Translations under genes and position numbers: made by a program
The notes under the pieces: generated by a model
Databases searched by the model: none
What the model saw: only the letters and a program-made list of their open reading frames with translations
What the model was told of the DNA's origin: nothing
Shown here: positions 1-7,115 of the stretch, one piece after another
Layout: each line of letters opens with the position of its first letter
Position numbering within the stretch: position 1 is the stretch's first letter
Origin: an uncultured Geobacter sp.
GTDB lineage: Bacteria; Desulfobacterota; Desulfuromonadia; Geobacterales; Geobacteraceae
Assembly (NCBI GenBank): GCA_937886325.1
Contig: CALABV010000207.1
Location: forward strand, 1-9,773
Direction: 5' to 3'
Length of the DNA: 9,773 nucleotides

Positions 1-876
1 TCTCAATCCGAACCTGCGACACACCTCCGCAAACTCCGTGTCCGGCGGTGCGGTAACCACCACCGTCCGTCCGTCCTCGCCGGGATAGGCCATGGAGCGG
101 CAGTGGAGCATCAGGCGTGACGCGGCGACCCCGTCGTAGGTGGTGTCACCCACGATGGGGAGTCCCGAGTGCGCAAGGTGCACCCGGATCTGATGGGTCC
201 TCCCCGTGAGGGGCCGGGCCTCCACCAGGGCCGCCCTTCCTTCCGCGATAAGAATCCGGAATTCCGTTCGCGCCTCCTTCCCGGGGGTCGCCACGCCATA
301 CCGGGAGACCCCGACCTTTGCAATGGGAGCATCGACGAACCACTCCCGTTCCCCCACCTCACCCGTCACCAGAGCCAGATAGCGCTTCTCCATGTACCCG
401 TCCTTCAGGAGAGACGACAGGCGCGCCGCGGCCCGCCGGTTTTTCGGAAAGAGCATCACTCCGGAGGTTCCCCGATCGAGGCGGTGGACAATGCGTACCG
501 GTTCTTCACTCCCGTTCTCTCTCAGATAGGCTCCGACCGCATACTCGACCGTGCCTTTCAGCTGGTACGGAGTCCGCTGGGAATTGAATCCGGCAGGCTT
601 GCACACCGCCACTACATCCGCGTCTTCATGGAGGATGTCTTCCCGGCCATAGGCAAGATCCTGAAAGCGCCCCGGTTCCATGACGCCCAGGATTATCCCG
701 TCCCCCTCGCGGAGCGTTCGCGACGCCACCCGCACCATGGTTTCATTCACGGCGCATCCCCCAAGGTCGATGATGCGGCGTATTCTGCTCTTCGACAGGG
801 CCGGGAAGAGCAGGGCGGCTGCGTCATCCAGCCTTTTCCCCGCCTCCGCGGCGGTGACGGTTCCTTTCACGATCAT
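1..876 (-). CDS. RluA-family RNA pseudouridine synthase (C-terminus cut by window edge)
   Basis: Read on the minus strand from ATG at 876, the frame stays open for 292 codons to base 1 with no stop, so only the last few residues should be missing; family members are usually about 300 residues. Residues about 14-60 look like an S4-type RNA-binding domain (RLDDAAALLFP, SKSRIRRII). The catalytic signature HRLDRGTSG is at 131-139, with the nucleophilic aspartate at D134. It is followed by the family motifs EKRYLALV (163-170) and GRTHQIRVHL (225-234). The family isomerises uridine to pseudouridine in rRNA or tRNA in the cytoplasm; the target base cannot be told from sequence alone. An AAAGG ribosome-binding site sits 6-7 bases before the ATG. 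The gene diverges from the polysaccharide locus and is probably an unrelated housekeeping neighbour. Family is certain; sub-family (RluA, RluC or RluD) is not. Confidence 0.95.
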   Translation of the reverse strand, partial: MIVKGTVTAAEAGKRLDDAAALLFPALSKSRIRRIIDLGGCAVNETMVRVASRTLREGDGIILGVMEPGRFQDLAYGREDILHEDADVVAVCKPAGFNSQRTPYQLKGTVEYAVGAYLRENGSEEPVRIVHRLDRGTSGVMLFPKNRRAAARLSSLLKDGYMEKRYLALVTGEVGEREWFVDAPIAKVGVSRYGVATPGKEARTEFRILIAEGRAALVEARPLTGRTHQIRVHLAHSGLPIVGDTTYDGVAASRLMLHCRSMAYPGEDGRTVVVTAPPDTEFAEVCRRFGLR

Positions 877-1121
877 GGCGGGCCTTTCACGGGTAATTCC
901 ACATAATTTTGCGGCACATGGTAGCGCTTCAAGGCAAAAGGTTCAAGGAACAACATTTGTTTCCCCACCCCAACGGCGCTTCATCGGTTGTGGCCCGCCA
1001 CCATGTGTATAAACTTTGATCAGCTGGTTGTATTTTGAACATTAAAATCCTTGATTTCCGTATTCCGGGTAATGCATAGTATGACTTCTACTAATGAGAT
1101 TGTCTGGAAAAGGGGGGATTT
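877..1121. other. Divergent intergenic region between the pseudouridine synthase and the four-Cys gene
   Basis: This 245-base gap separates two divergent genes and should hold promoters for both. I see no RNA gene and no convincing terminator. A short run of 7-base units (TTCAAGG, CAAAAGG, TTCAAGG) lies at 928-948. The part next to the rightward gene is AT-richer than its surroundings. No rightward sigma-70 promoter stands out: TTGATT at 1051 and TAGTAT at 1077 are 20 bases apart, too far for a confident call. Confidence 0.5.
903..932 (-). promoter_or_regulatory. Possible sigma-70 promoter for the pseudouridine synthase gene
   Basis: On the minus strand, TTGAAG (932-927) and AATTAT (908-903) are separated by 18 bases and lie about 27 bases before the gene's ATG. 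Each box matches consensus at four positions, so this is a weak prediction. Confidence 0.25.
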
Positions 1122-1376
1122 ATGGGAGTCGTTCGGATGAAAGGAACAACCCGGGTATGCGCCACCTGCGCCTTCTGGAGCGGGCCGCGGCAGGAAGCGG
1201 ACGGCGAATACGTGTTCAACAACCGTGACCAGGGGGTATGCCGCGGCGCCTCGTTTTCCGGTTTCAGCATGGGGGCGATATCCACGTGCCGCGAGTGGGC
1301 ACAGGGCCTCAACTCCCGTCCGGAAAAAACAATGACGCAGCCGGGTCAAAAATCCGCCTCCATCCAGACCCCCTGA
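1122..1376 (+). CDS. Small four-cysteine protein of unknown function (CxxC, likely metal-binding)
   Basis: This 84-residue protein has cysteines at C13, C16, C40 and C56 in the arrangement CATCAFW ... GVC ... STCREW. That spacing suits a single four-Cys metal site such as a zinc ribbon; metal binding is inferred, not shown. Tryptophans W19 and W59 follow the first and last cysteines. There is no signal peptide or membrane segment, so it is probably cytoplasmic. The ATG at 1122 follows a purine-rich AAAAGGGGGGATTT that can act as ribosome-binding site; a second in-frame ATG is at 1137. The C-terminal 20 or so residues look disordered. It sits between the divergent pseudouridine synthase and the promoter of the polysaccharide genes, so it may be independently transcribed. 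I remember similar small CxxCxFW proteins as common in Geobacter-like genomes, but cannot name a function. Confidence 0.75.
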   Translation: MGVVRMKGTTRVCATCAFWSGPRQEADGEYVFNNRDQGVCRGASFSGFSMGAISTCREWAQGLNSRPEKTMTQPGQKSASIQTP

Positions 1377-1421
1377 ACCGGAATGCGCCGCACCGGGTAC
1401 GCTTTCATGTGCCTGAATGAG

Positions 1422-1437
1422 TGGCACGATATCTGCT
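1422..1437 (+). promoter_or_regulatory. Sigma-54 (RpoN) promoter for the exopolysaccharide genes
   Basis: TGGCACG-ATAT-CTGCT matches the -24/-12 consensus TGGCACG-N4-TTGCW at all positions but one (C for the first T of the -12 box). The invariant GG and GC have the required spacing. Transcription would begin near 1447, about 120 bases before the wza ATG at 1569. If used, the locus needs RpoN and an AAA+ enhancer-binding activator, whose site would lie upstream, perhaps inside the four-Cys gene. No activator is encoded in this window. Confidence 0.7.
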
Positions 1438-1477
1438 ACAGCGTCATGCCGACGTATCGCCTTCGATAGCTCCGCAC

Positions 1478-1493
1478 AGGAGAGTGCTACGTG
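1478..1493 (+). promoter_or_regulatory. Strong Shine-Dalgarno before an in-frame GTG upstream of wza
   Basis: AGGAGAG at 1478-1484 lies six bases before GTG at 1491, which is in frame with wza and has no intervening stop. It is a much better ribosome-binding site than the AGAAAG before the ATG at 1569. Starting here would add 26 residues ahead of a complete lipoprotein signal peptide, which is unusual. It may be the true start or the start of a translated leader. Confidence 0.35.
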
Positions 1494-1568
1494 GTTGACG
1501 TATCCCTGGTGAACGTATACACTGCAAACTTCATTGATACGGATAAACGCGCAACGGCAGAAAGACAT

Positions 1569-2627
1569 ATGAAACGAATTCTCACCTCGTATGGTATCTT
1601 ACCTCTAGTTCTGATCCTGTGCCTCCTTGCCGGGTGCGGCGGGTACGCCGACCTCCCCGCCGGCACGGTCAAGCCCATTTCCGGATGGCTCGACTCCGCC
1701 GTGGTTGAAAAGCAGGAAGTGGTCGTAACCCCGCCGCTGCCGGATCCTCCCCCGCCCGCCGACTACCTGATAGGCCAAGGAGACGTGCTGTACATCAACG
1801 TGGAAGGAAGGCCGGAATTCATGGTCGCGCCTCCGACCGGAAACAGCAAGGTTCAGGGAAGCCGTGTTGACGGTCGAGGCTTCATCCAGCTCCCCATCGC
1901 AGGCCCGGTGAAGGTTGCGGGGCTCTCCGTCTCCCAGGCCCAGGCCGTCATCCGGAAGAAGCTCCTCACCTATTTGAAAAATCCCTGGGTGGTGGTGGAG
2001 ATCGCCGAATACAAGAGCCATCCCCTCTACCTCCTCGGCCAGTTCAAGAGTCCCGGCACCTTTTACATGGATCGCAACCTGAACCTGGCACAGGGGATAG
2101 CCCTCGGCAACGGGTTCGATATCACCGCCGACCTGCGTGGTGCGCGCATCAACCGCAACAACCGCATCCTTCCGGTTGATGTCTACGATCTCCTGGTCAA
2201 CGGCAATGCGAAACACAACATCTGGCTCAAGGGCGGGGATACCATCTTCATCCCCGACAACAGGAATTCCCAGGTGTTCATCTTCGGCGCCGTCAAGAAG
2301 CCGGGGCCGGTCACCATGCTCCAGAGCGGCCTGAACCTCGCGCAAGCCATCGGCAGCGCCGAGCTGCGTGACACGGGATACGACTTCAAGCACGTGCGCA
2401 TCATCCGCTCCCTCTCCCCGACCCATGGCGAGCTGATCGTGGTCGACTTCGACAAGATCCTGCGGGGCGATGCCGTCCCCTTCCCGCTCATGGCCGGGGA
2501 TATCATCTATGTGCCGCGGAGCGGCATGGGGAGATGGAACGACGCCATCCAGGAGATTCTGCCGTCTCTCCAGGCCATCAGCGCGCTCCTGCAGCCCTTT
2601 GTCAACATCAAGTACCTGACCGACTAG
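1569..2627 (+). CDS. wza: Wza-type polysaccharide export outer-membrane lipoprotein
   Basis: The 352-residue product starts with a classic lipoprotein signal: MKR, a hydrophobic stretch about 9-21, and lipobox LAGC with lipidated C23. Gly at +2 favours outer-membrane sorting. A proline-rich linker (55-63) leads into a polysaccharide export domain at about 63-146 (YLIGQGDVL ... GFIQLPIAGPVKVAGLS). Two SLBB-like domains follow, about 152-229 (YLLGQFKSPGTF, KGGDTIFIP) and 235-316 (VFIFGAVKKPGPV, AGDIIYVPRSG). The end (about 322-345) is a predicted amphipathic helix, as in the Wza outer-membrane helix barrel. Wza-type proteins form the octameric channel through which capsule or exopolysaccharide leaves the cell, docked on Wzc, the next gene. 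I chose the ATG because the signal peptide begins there, although GTG at 1491 has a better ribosome-binding site. Probably driven by the sigma-54 promoter at 1422. Confidence 0.95.
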   Translation: MKRILTSYGILPLVLILCLLAGCGGYADLPAGTVKPISGWLDSAVVEKQEVVVTPPLPDPPPPADYLIGQGDVLYINVEGRPEFMVAPPTGNSKVQGSRVDGRGFIQLPIAGPVKVAGLSVSQAQAVIRKKLLTYLKNPWVVVEIAEYKSHPLYLLGQFKSPGTFYMDRNLNLAQGIALGNGFDITADLRGARINRNNRILPVDVYDLLVNGNAKHNIWLKGGDTIFIPDNRNSQVFIFGAVKKPGPVTMLQSGLNLAQAIGSAELRDTGYDFKHVRIIRSLSPTHGELIVVDFDKILRGDAVPFPLMAGDIIYVPRSGMGRWNDAIQEILPSLQAISALLQPFVNIKYLTD

Positions 2628-2646
2628 GGGCAGGGAAGCAATGCTG

Positions 2647-2674
2647 GTAAAAAGAAAAAAGTGAAAGGTAAAAA
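2647..2674 (+). repeat. Left heptad array, degenerate GTGAAAA (4 units)
   Basis: Consecutive 7-base units GTAAAAA, GAAAAAA, GTGAAAG and GTAAAAA, each starting with G followed by mostly A. They are decayed compared with the perfect GTGAAAA units at 7077-7104. Confidence 0.6.
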
Positions 2675-2705
2675 GATCGCTGCGACAAACCGTTGTCCGA
2701 CCCTT

Positions 2706-2747
2706 ATTTCACTTTTCACTTTTCACATTTAACTTTTAACTTTTCAC
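2706..2747 (+). repeat. Right heptad array, TTTTCAC (6 units)
   Basis: Six contiguous 7-base units: ATTTCAC, TTTTCAC, TTTTCAC, ATTTAAC, TTTTAAC, TTTTCAC. This is the inverted counterpart of the left arm and has the same unit and unit number as the array at 7498-7539. Confidence 0.8.
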
Positions 2748-2766
2748 TCCGGAACCCGATGCCGAT

Positions 2767-5160
2767 ATGATGAACGACCCCCAAAATGCGCCGCCCTACG
2801 AGCCCTATCCCGTGGAGGAAGTACACCTCCATGACTACCTGAACGTCATCCTTCGCCGCCGCAAGGTCTTCTTCATTGCCTTTCTGGCGGTCTTTGTCGG
2901 TGTTGCCCTCTATACCTTCACCATGAAGCCCGTCTACGAGGCGTCCGCCGTCCTTCACGTCAAGGACGAGAAGGCCAAGTCGGAGCTCCTGGACGTGCTT
3001 TCCATGGGATCCGCCAACCCGGTGGACGCCGAACTGGAGATCCTCAAGTCCCGGACCAACGCCGAGGAGGTGGTCCGCCAGCTCCACCTGGACTGGAGGA
3101 TCGTCGACCGGCCGCGCAATGTCACCTTCCGTATCCTCGACTTCGCCTCCACGGCGGAACAACCGGTCTATACCGTCGAACTCACCGGCAACGGCGGCTA
3201 TACGGTTCGCGAAAAGGACGGAACCCTGGTAGGCTCCGGCCGCGGCGACCAGCTGTTCCGGGGCAAGGGGGTCACCCTCCTCCTGGCCGGCCTGAAAGGA
3301 AACAAGGGGGAGACGTTCGGCCTGCGCCTCCTTCCCTTCAACGGCACCGTTGCCGGCCTGCGGAAAGGGGTCAAGGCGTCCGAGGTGGGCAAGAAGACCA
3401 ACATCATCTCGGTATCATACACCAGCACCGACCCCGCCATGGCCCGGGACGTGGTCAACACCCTGGTGCGCGTCTACCTGAACCAGAGCGTCGGCTTCAA
3501 GACCGAAGAGGCGAACCGTACCGTCGGTTTCGTGGAAGAGCAGCTGAACGGGCTGCGCGGCGCCCTGGAATCGTCGGAGAAGAACCTCCAGACCTACAAG
3601 AGCTCCAGCGGCGTGGTGCAGCTGGACGCCACCGCCCAGGAACTGATCTCCAAGCTTTCCGAAACGGAAAAGGAACGCACCGCCATTACCCTGCGCAAAA
3701 AACAGACCGAATTCGCCCTGGCCTCCCTGCAGGACGCGGCGCGCCGGGGCGCCACCTATGCGCCGGCCGTCACCCGGGATGACCCCCTGGTGGCGGGCAT
3801 GGCGAGCAAGCTGGCGGAACTGGAGGTGCAGAAGCGGGCGCTCCTCACCGATGCCACCGAGAACCACCCATCGGTCAAGGCGGTCAAGGGGCAGATTGAC
3901 GAACTGCAGCGCAAGATCCGCTCCACCTACGAGAACGAGCTGCGGACCCTTGCCCGGCAGGAGAGCGACATCAACGGCCAGCTGGGCCGCTACGAGGGCC
4001 TTCTCAAGGGACTGCCCGAAGCGGAGCGCGACCTGGCCAAGCTGACCCGCGTCACCAAGGTCAACGCGGACATCTACACCTTTCTCCTCCAGAAGCATGA
4101 GGAGGCGCGCATCGCCCGGGCCTCCACCATCAGCAACATCAGCATCGTGGACCCGGCCATCGAGCCCGACAAACCGGTGAAGCCCCGCAAGGGGAAGAAC
4201 CTCCTCCTGGGGCTGCTCGTGGGGTGCATGCTCGGCATCGGCCTCGCCTTTTTCCAGGAATACCTGGACGACACCATCAAGGATGTGGATGCGGCCAAGC
4301 GGGAGCTGAAGTGGCCCCTGCTGGCGGTGATCCCGTGCATCGAGGATGCCGAGGAGCGTGAGAGAGAGAGGAGAATATCCCTCGTCACCCACATGGAGCC
4401 CAAGTCCCAGGTGGCCGAGGCGTTCCGGGCGATCCGCACCGGCATCCATTTCTCCTCCCTCAGCAAGAAGAAGCAGGTCCTGCTGGTCACCAGCACCTTC
4501 CCCGGCGAGGGGAAGAGCACCATCAGCGCCAACCTGGCATGCATCTTCGCCCAGACCGGAGCGCCGGTGGTCATCATCGACTGCGACCTGCGGCGCTCCA
4601 CGCTCCATGAAAAATTCGGCCTTCGCAAGGAGCCCGGCCTCACCAACCTGCTGGCCGGCGACGCCCCCTTCGAGCAGGTGGTCTGCAGCACGCCGATACC
4701 GAATCTCGACTTCATCAGCGCCGGCGCCACTCCCCCCAACCCCTCAGAACTCCTGGGCTCGCAGCAAATGGCCGACCTGGTGGCGGGCCTGCGAAACACC
4801 TACGACATCATCCTCATCGATGCGCCGCCGGTGCTTGCGGTAACGGACGCCCCCCTGCTCACCGCCGTGGCCGACATCGCCATGGTGGTCATCGAAGCGG
4901 GACGTGTTCCGCTCAAGGCCGCGCGGCAGATGCGCGAAACCCTGGAGGGCGTCAATGCCCCCGTCGTCGGCATGATCATCAACGACAAGAGCGGCAAGGG
5001 CCGCGAAGGGTACGGGTACGGCTATTACGGCGGCAAGTACGGCTACTACGGCTACGGCTACTACGGCTACGGGTATCATGAGGAGAAGCCGGAGCCGAAG
5101 AAGGGATCCCGGATGCCGGAATTCCTGGCACAGCTCCTGCGGAAGTTCACCAGGAAATAG
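2767..5160 (+). CDS. wzc: Wzc-type polysaccharide co-polymerase / BY-family tyrosine autokinase
   Basis: This 797-residue inner-membrane protein controls polymer length and couples polymerisation to export through Wza. The N-terminal Wzz domain begins around residue 17 and contains TM1 (about 34-52). A long periplasmic, largely coiled-coil region spans about 245-425, then a GNVR-like segment (about 400-452, NADIYTFLLQKHEEARIA). A proline-rich stretch (PDKPVKP, 468-473) and TM2 (about 478-497) follow. The cytoplasmic kinase has Walker A FPGEGKST with K583, Walker A' VVIIDCDLRR with D605 and D607, and Walker B IILIDAPP (681-688). Residues 749-770 form a glycine/tyrosine tail with 12 tyrosines, the autophosphorylation cluster. 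Kinase and membrane parts are fused, as in proteobacterial Wzc, unlike the split CapA/CapB of Firmicutes. The partner phosphatase is 13 bases downstream. ATGs at 2767 and 2770 have only a weak ribosome-binding site; a repeat element fills the space just upstream. Confidence 0.96.
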   Translation: MMNDPQNAPPYEPYPVEEVHLHDYLNVILRRRKVFFIAFLAVFVGVALYTFTMKPVYEASAVLHVKDEKAKSELLDVLSMGSANPVDAELEILKSRTNAEEVVRQLHLDWRIVDRPRNVTFRILDFASTAEQPVYTVELTGNGGYTVREKDGTLVGSGRGDQLFRGKGVTLLLAGLKGNKGETFGLRLLPFNGTVAGLRKGVKASEVGKKTNIISVSYTSTDPAMARDVVNTLVRVYLNQSVGFKTEEANRTVGFVEEQLNGLRGALESSEKNLQTYKSSSGVVQLDATAQELISKLSETEKERTAITLRKKQTEFALASLQDAARRGATYAPAVTRDDPLVAGMASKLAELEVQKRALLTDATENHPSVKAVKGQIDELQRKIRSTYENELRTLARQESDINGQLGRYEGLLKGLPEAERDLAKLTRVTKVNADIYTFLLQKHEEARIARASTISNISIVDPAIEPDKPVKPRKGKNLLLGLLVGCMLGIGLAFFQEYLDDTIKDVDAAKRELKWPLLAVIPCIEDAEERERERRISLVTHMEPKSQVAEAFRAIRTGIHFSSLSKKKQVLLVTSTFPGEGKSTISANLACIFAQTGAPVVIIDCDLRRSTLHEKFGLRKEPGLTNLLAGDAPFEQVVCSTPIPNLDFISAGATPPNPSELLGSQQMADLVAGLRNTYDIILIDAPPVLAVTDAPLLTAVADIAMVVIEAGRVPLKAARQMRETLEGVNAPVVGMIINDKSGKGREGYGYGYYGGKYGYYGYGYYGYGYHEEKPEPKKGSRMPEFLAQLLRKFTRK
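5041..5070 (+). repeat. Perfect in-frame 15-bp tandem duplication in the Wzc tyrosine tail
   Basis: GGCTACTACGGCTAC is repeated twice without mismatch, encoding GYYGY twice (residues 759-768). Because the unit is 15 bp, gain or loss of a copy would keep frame and change the number of phosphorylatable tyrosines by three. Confidence 0.9.
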
Positions 5161-5173
5161 ACAAAGAAACGCC

Positions 5174-5989
5174 ATGATCGATTACCACTCCCATATCCTT
5201 CCCGGTGTGGACGACGGGGCCGCGGACACCGCCGAGGCGCTGGCCATCGCCGCCATCCTCTCCGAGGCAGGCTTCACCGACGTCCACTGCACTCCGCACC
5301 GCATGTCGGGGAGCTACGAGGCCACACCGCAGCGGATTCGCGCAGCCGTGGAGGAACTGCGGGACGCCGTCGACGCAGCCCGCATCCCCCTGAGGCTGCA
5401 CGTGGGCAGTGAATACTACAGCGACGAATATCTTCCGGCCCTGCTCGATATCCCGCTTCCCCTCGGCGATTCGAGCCTCATCCTCATGGAAGCGCCCCTC
5501 CAGGCATCATCCTCGCTTCTCAGTTCCACCGCCTTCCAGGTTGTATGCCGCGGCTTCTCCCCTCTCATCGCCCACCCGGAACGCTGCGCGATCCTGCGAT
5601 CCGCCGCGGGCGGCGAGGCGGGCGCGCGCTCACTCCTGGGCTCGGTCCTGAAGTTCGCCCATGACAAGCTGGGAAATTACCGCCGCAAACAGCCCGAAAC
5701 AGAGCTTCCGGACCTGCTGCGCTCCATGGGGTGTCTCTTCCAGGGAAACCTGGGAAGCTTTGCCGGCATCTACGGTGAACGGGTGCGCCGCCAGGCCGCC
5801 CACAACCTCCGCACGGGGCTCTACGATTGCCTCGGAACCGATGTCCATACCGCGCGCGGTCTGGCCGACTGGCTCCCCCGGGCATTGCGGGAGGTGGAGA
5901 ATATCGTGGGAGCGGAAGGGTTGAACGAACTTCTGTCCCCTGCCGCCGCCTCACCGGCTCCCTCCCTCTGCACGGCCGCGTGCCGCTGA
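5174..5989 (+). CDS. CpsB/YwqE-type PHP-domain protein-tyrosine phosphatase
   Basis: The 271-residue product is a PHP-fold metal-dependent phosphatase that would dephosphorylate the tyrosine tail of Wzc, encoded 13 bases upstream. Metal and catalytic motifs are complete and in order: IDYHSHILPGVDDG (H5, H7, D13/D14), CTPH (H42), GSEYY (E80), LMEAP (E106), LIAHPER (H134) and GTDVH (D223, H225). There is no signal peptide, as expected for a cytoplasmic enzyme. The stretch between AHPER and GTDVH is about 25 residues longer than in pneumococcal CpsB as I remember it; the extra part, about 143-178, includes a basic helix. The Ala/Pro-rich tail after 255 looks disordered. I chose the ATG at 5174 because MIDYHSH is the family's normal N-terminus; the ribosome-binding site (AAAGAAA) is weak, so translational coupling to wzc is likely. 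The family is best known in Gram-positive bacteria. Confidence 0.93.
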   Translation: MIDYHSHILPGVDDGAADTAEALAIAAILSEAGFTDVHCTPHRMSGSYEATPQRIRAAVEELRDAVDAARIPLRLHVGSEYYSDEYLPALLDIPLPLGDSSLILMEAPLQASSSLLSSTAFQVVCRGFSPLIAHPERCAILRSAAGGEAGARSLLGSVLKFAHDKLGNYRRKQPETELPDLLRSMGCLFQGNLGSFAGIYGERVRRQAAHNLRTGLYDCLGTDVHTARGLADWLPRALREVENIVGAEGLNELLSPAAASPAPSLCTAACR

Positions 5990-6027
5990 CCGCCGTAACC
6001 ACACACGCACAACGGAAAGGTACCACC

Positions 6028-7077
6028 ATGAAGAAAGCCCTCGTCACCGGCATCACCGGCCAGGACGGCTCCTACCTGACGGAACTGCTCCTGGAGAAGG
6101 GATACGAGGTGCACGGCATCATCCGGCGCTCCTCCTCCTTCAACACCGGCAGGATAAACCATCTCTACCGCGACCCCCACGAGTCGGGGGTGCGCATGTT
6201 CCTGCACTACGGCGACCTGAACGACGCCAGCTCCCTCAACAAGGTGCTGCGGGACGTGCGGCCCGACGAGATCTACAACCTGGGCGCCCAGAGTCATGTC
6301 AAGGTCTCCTTCGACATCCCCGAATACACCGGCGAGGTGGACGCCCTCGGCGCTGTCCGCATCCTGGAGGGAATCCGGGAAACCGGCCTCAACACCCGCT
6401 TCTACCAGGCATCCTCCTCGGAGCTCTACGGCAAGGTCGTGGAAACGCCCCAGCGGGAGACCACCCCCTTCTACCCGCGCTCCCCCTATGCCTGCGCCAA
6501 GGCCTACGCCTACTACATCACCGTCAACTACCGGGAGAGCTACGGTCTGTTCGCCTGCAACGGCATCCTCTTCAACCACGAATCCCCGCGGCGGGGGGAG
6601 ACCTTCGTCACGCGCAAGATCACCCGCGCAGCGGCCAGGATCAAGCTGGGCCTGCAGTCGTGCCTCTACCTGGGCAACCTGGACGCCCGGCGCGACTGGG
6701 GGTTCGCCGGCGACTACGTGGAGGCCATGTGGCTCATGCTCCAGCAGCCGGAGCCGGACGACTACGTGGTGGCCACCGGCGAGACCCGGTCGGTGCGGGA
6801 ATTCGCCGAAAAGGTCTTCGCCCGGCTCGACATGCCCCTGGAATGGCAGGGCGCGGGCGCCCACGAGAAGGGCATCGACGGCAAGACGGGCCGCATCGTC
6901 ATCGAGGTCGATCCCAAGTACTTCCGTCCGGCCGAGGTGGATCTCCTGCTGGGTGACGCCGCCAAGGCCCGCACCCGGCTTGGCTGGTCTCCACGGACGG
7001 ACCTGGACGGCCTGGTGGCCATGATGGCGGACGCGGACCTGGCCCTGGCGGAACGGGAAAAGAGGGCGGACGGTTAG
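6028..7077 (+). CDS. gmd: GDP-mannose 4,6-dehydratase
   Basis: This 349-residue extended short-chain dehydrogenase/reductase converts GDP-mannose to GDP-4-keto-6-deoxymannose, the precursor of GDP-fucose, GDP-rhamnose or GDP-perosamine. The N-terminal Rossmann motif is GITGQDG (G8, G11, G14). The catalytic motif YACAK gives Y154 and K158, with the ASSSELYG segment (128-135) supplying the neighbouring Ser and Glu. NHESPRRGETFVTRK (183-197) and RDWGFAGDYV (222-231) are hallmark Gmd substrate-binding motifs. Length fits the family (about 345-370). The ATG at 6028 follows GGAAAGG at 6014-6020 with good spacing. It lies 38 bases after the phosphatase gene in the same operon. No fucose synthase, reductase or perosamine synthase is in the window, so the final sugar is unknown. 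The last base of its TAG stop is also the first base of the heptad array that follows. Confidence 0.96.
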   Translation: MKKALVTGITGQDGSYLTELLLEKGYEVHGIIRRSSSFNTGRINHLYRDPHESGVRMFLHYGDLNDASSLNKVLRDVRPDEIYNLGAQSHVKVSFDIPEYTGEVDALGAVRILEGIRETGLNTRFYQASSSELYGKVVETPQRETTPFYPRSPYACAKAYAYYITVNYRESYGLFACNGILFNHESPRRGETFVTRKITRAAARIKLGLQSCLYLGNLDARRDWGFAGDYVEAMWLMLQQPEPDDYVVATGETRSVREFAEKVFARLDMPLEWQGAGAHEKGIDGKTGRIVIEVDPKYFRPAEVDLLLGDAAKARTRLGWSPRTDLDGLVAMMADADLALAEREKRADG

Positions 7078-7104
7078 TGAAAAGTGAAAAGTGAAAAGTG
7101 AAAA
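7077..7104 (+). repeat. Left heptad array, four perfect GTGAAAA units
   Basis: Four tandem GTGAAAA copies without mismatch. The inner edge runs into AAAAGGAATGG, whose AAGGA is positioned to serve as the ribosome-binding site of the enclosed gene. Confidence 0.95.
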
Positions 7105-7115
7105 GGAATGGTGAA

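Larger units (their letters stand above)
2647..2747 (+). mobile_element. Gene-less inverted heptad-repeat element in the wza-wzc gap
   Basis: The 139-base gap between wza and wzc is largely filled by two inverted arrays of a degenerate 7-bp unit related to GTGAAAA/TTTTCAC. The left arm has four units, the right arm six, the same layout as the element at 7077-7539, but the roughly 31 bases between them hold no reading frame. Those bases contain a small hairpin, GACAA-ACCG-TTGTC. The arms should pair in RNA. The right arm ends 19 bases before the wzc ATG, where only a weak GGAA ribosome-binding site remains. I read it as a deleted or MITE-like relative of the gene-bearing cassette; mobility is inferred. 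Confidence 0.6.

Noticed and set aside
169..906. Long plus-strand reading frame of 245 codons
   Set aside because: It is the shadow of the minus-strand pseudouridine synthase, whose catalytic HRLD motif and family motifs are all on the other strand.
1495..1523. Sigma-70 promoter TTGACG-N17-TACACT before wza
   Set aside because: The -10 box matches only four of six positions and the boxes lie downstream of a much better sigma-54 site; could be secondary but not supported enough to list.
3415..4608. Long minus-strand frame (397 codons) under the kinase gene
   Set aside because: High GC keeps the antisense frame open; the plus strand carries Walker motifs, membrane segments and the tyrosine tail.
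5821..6864. Minus-strand frame of 347 codons across the gmd region
   Set aside because: Antisense shadow of gmd; no recognisable motifs, while the plus strand has all Gmd signatures.
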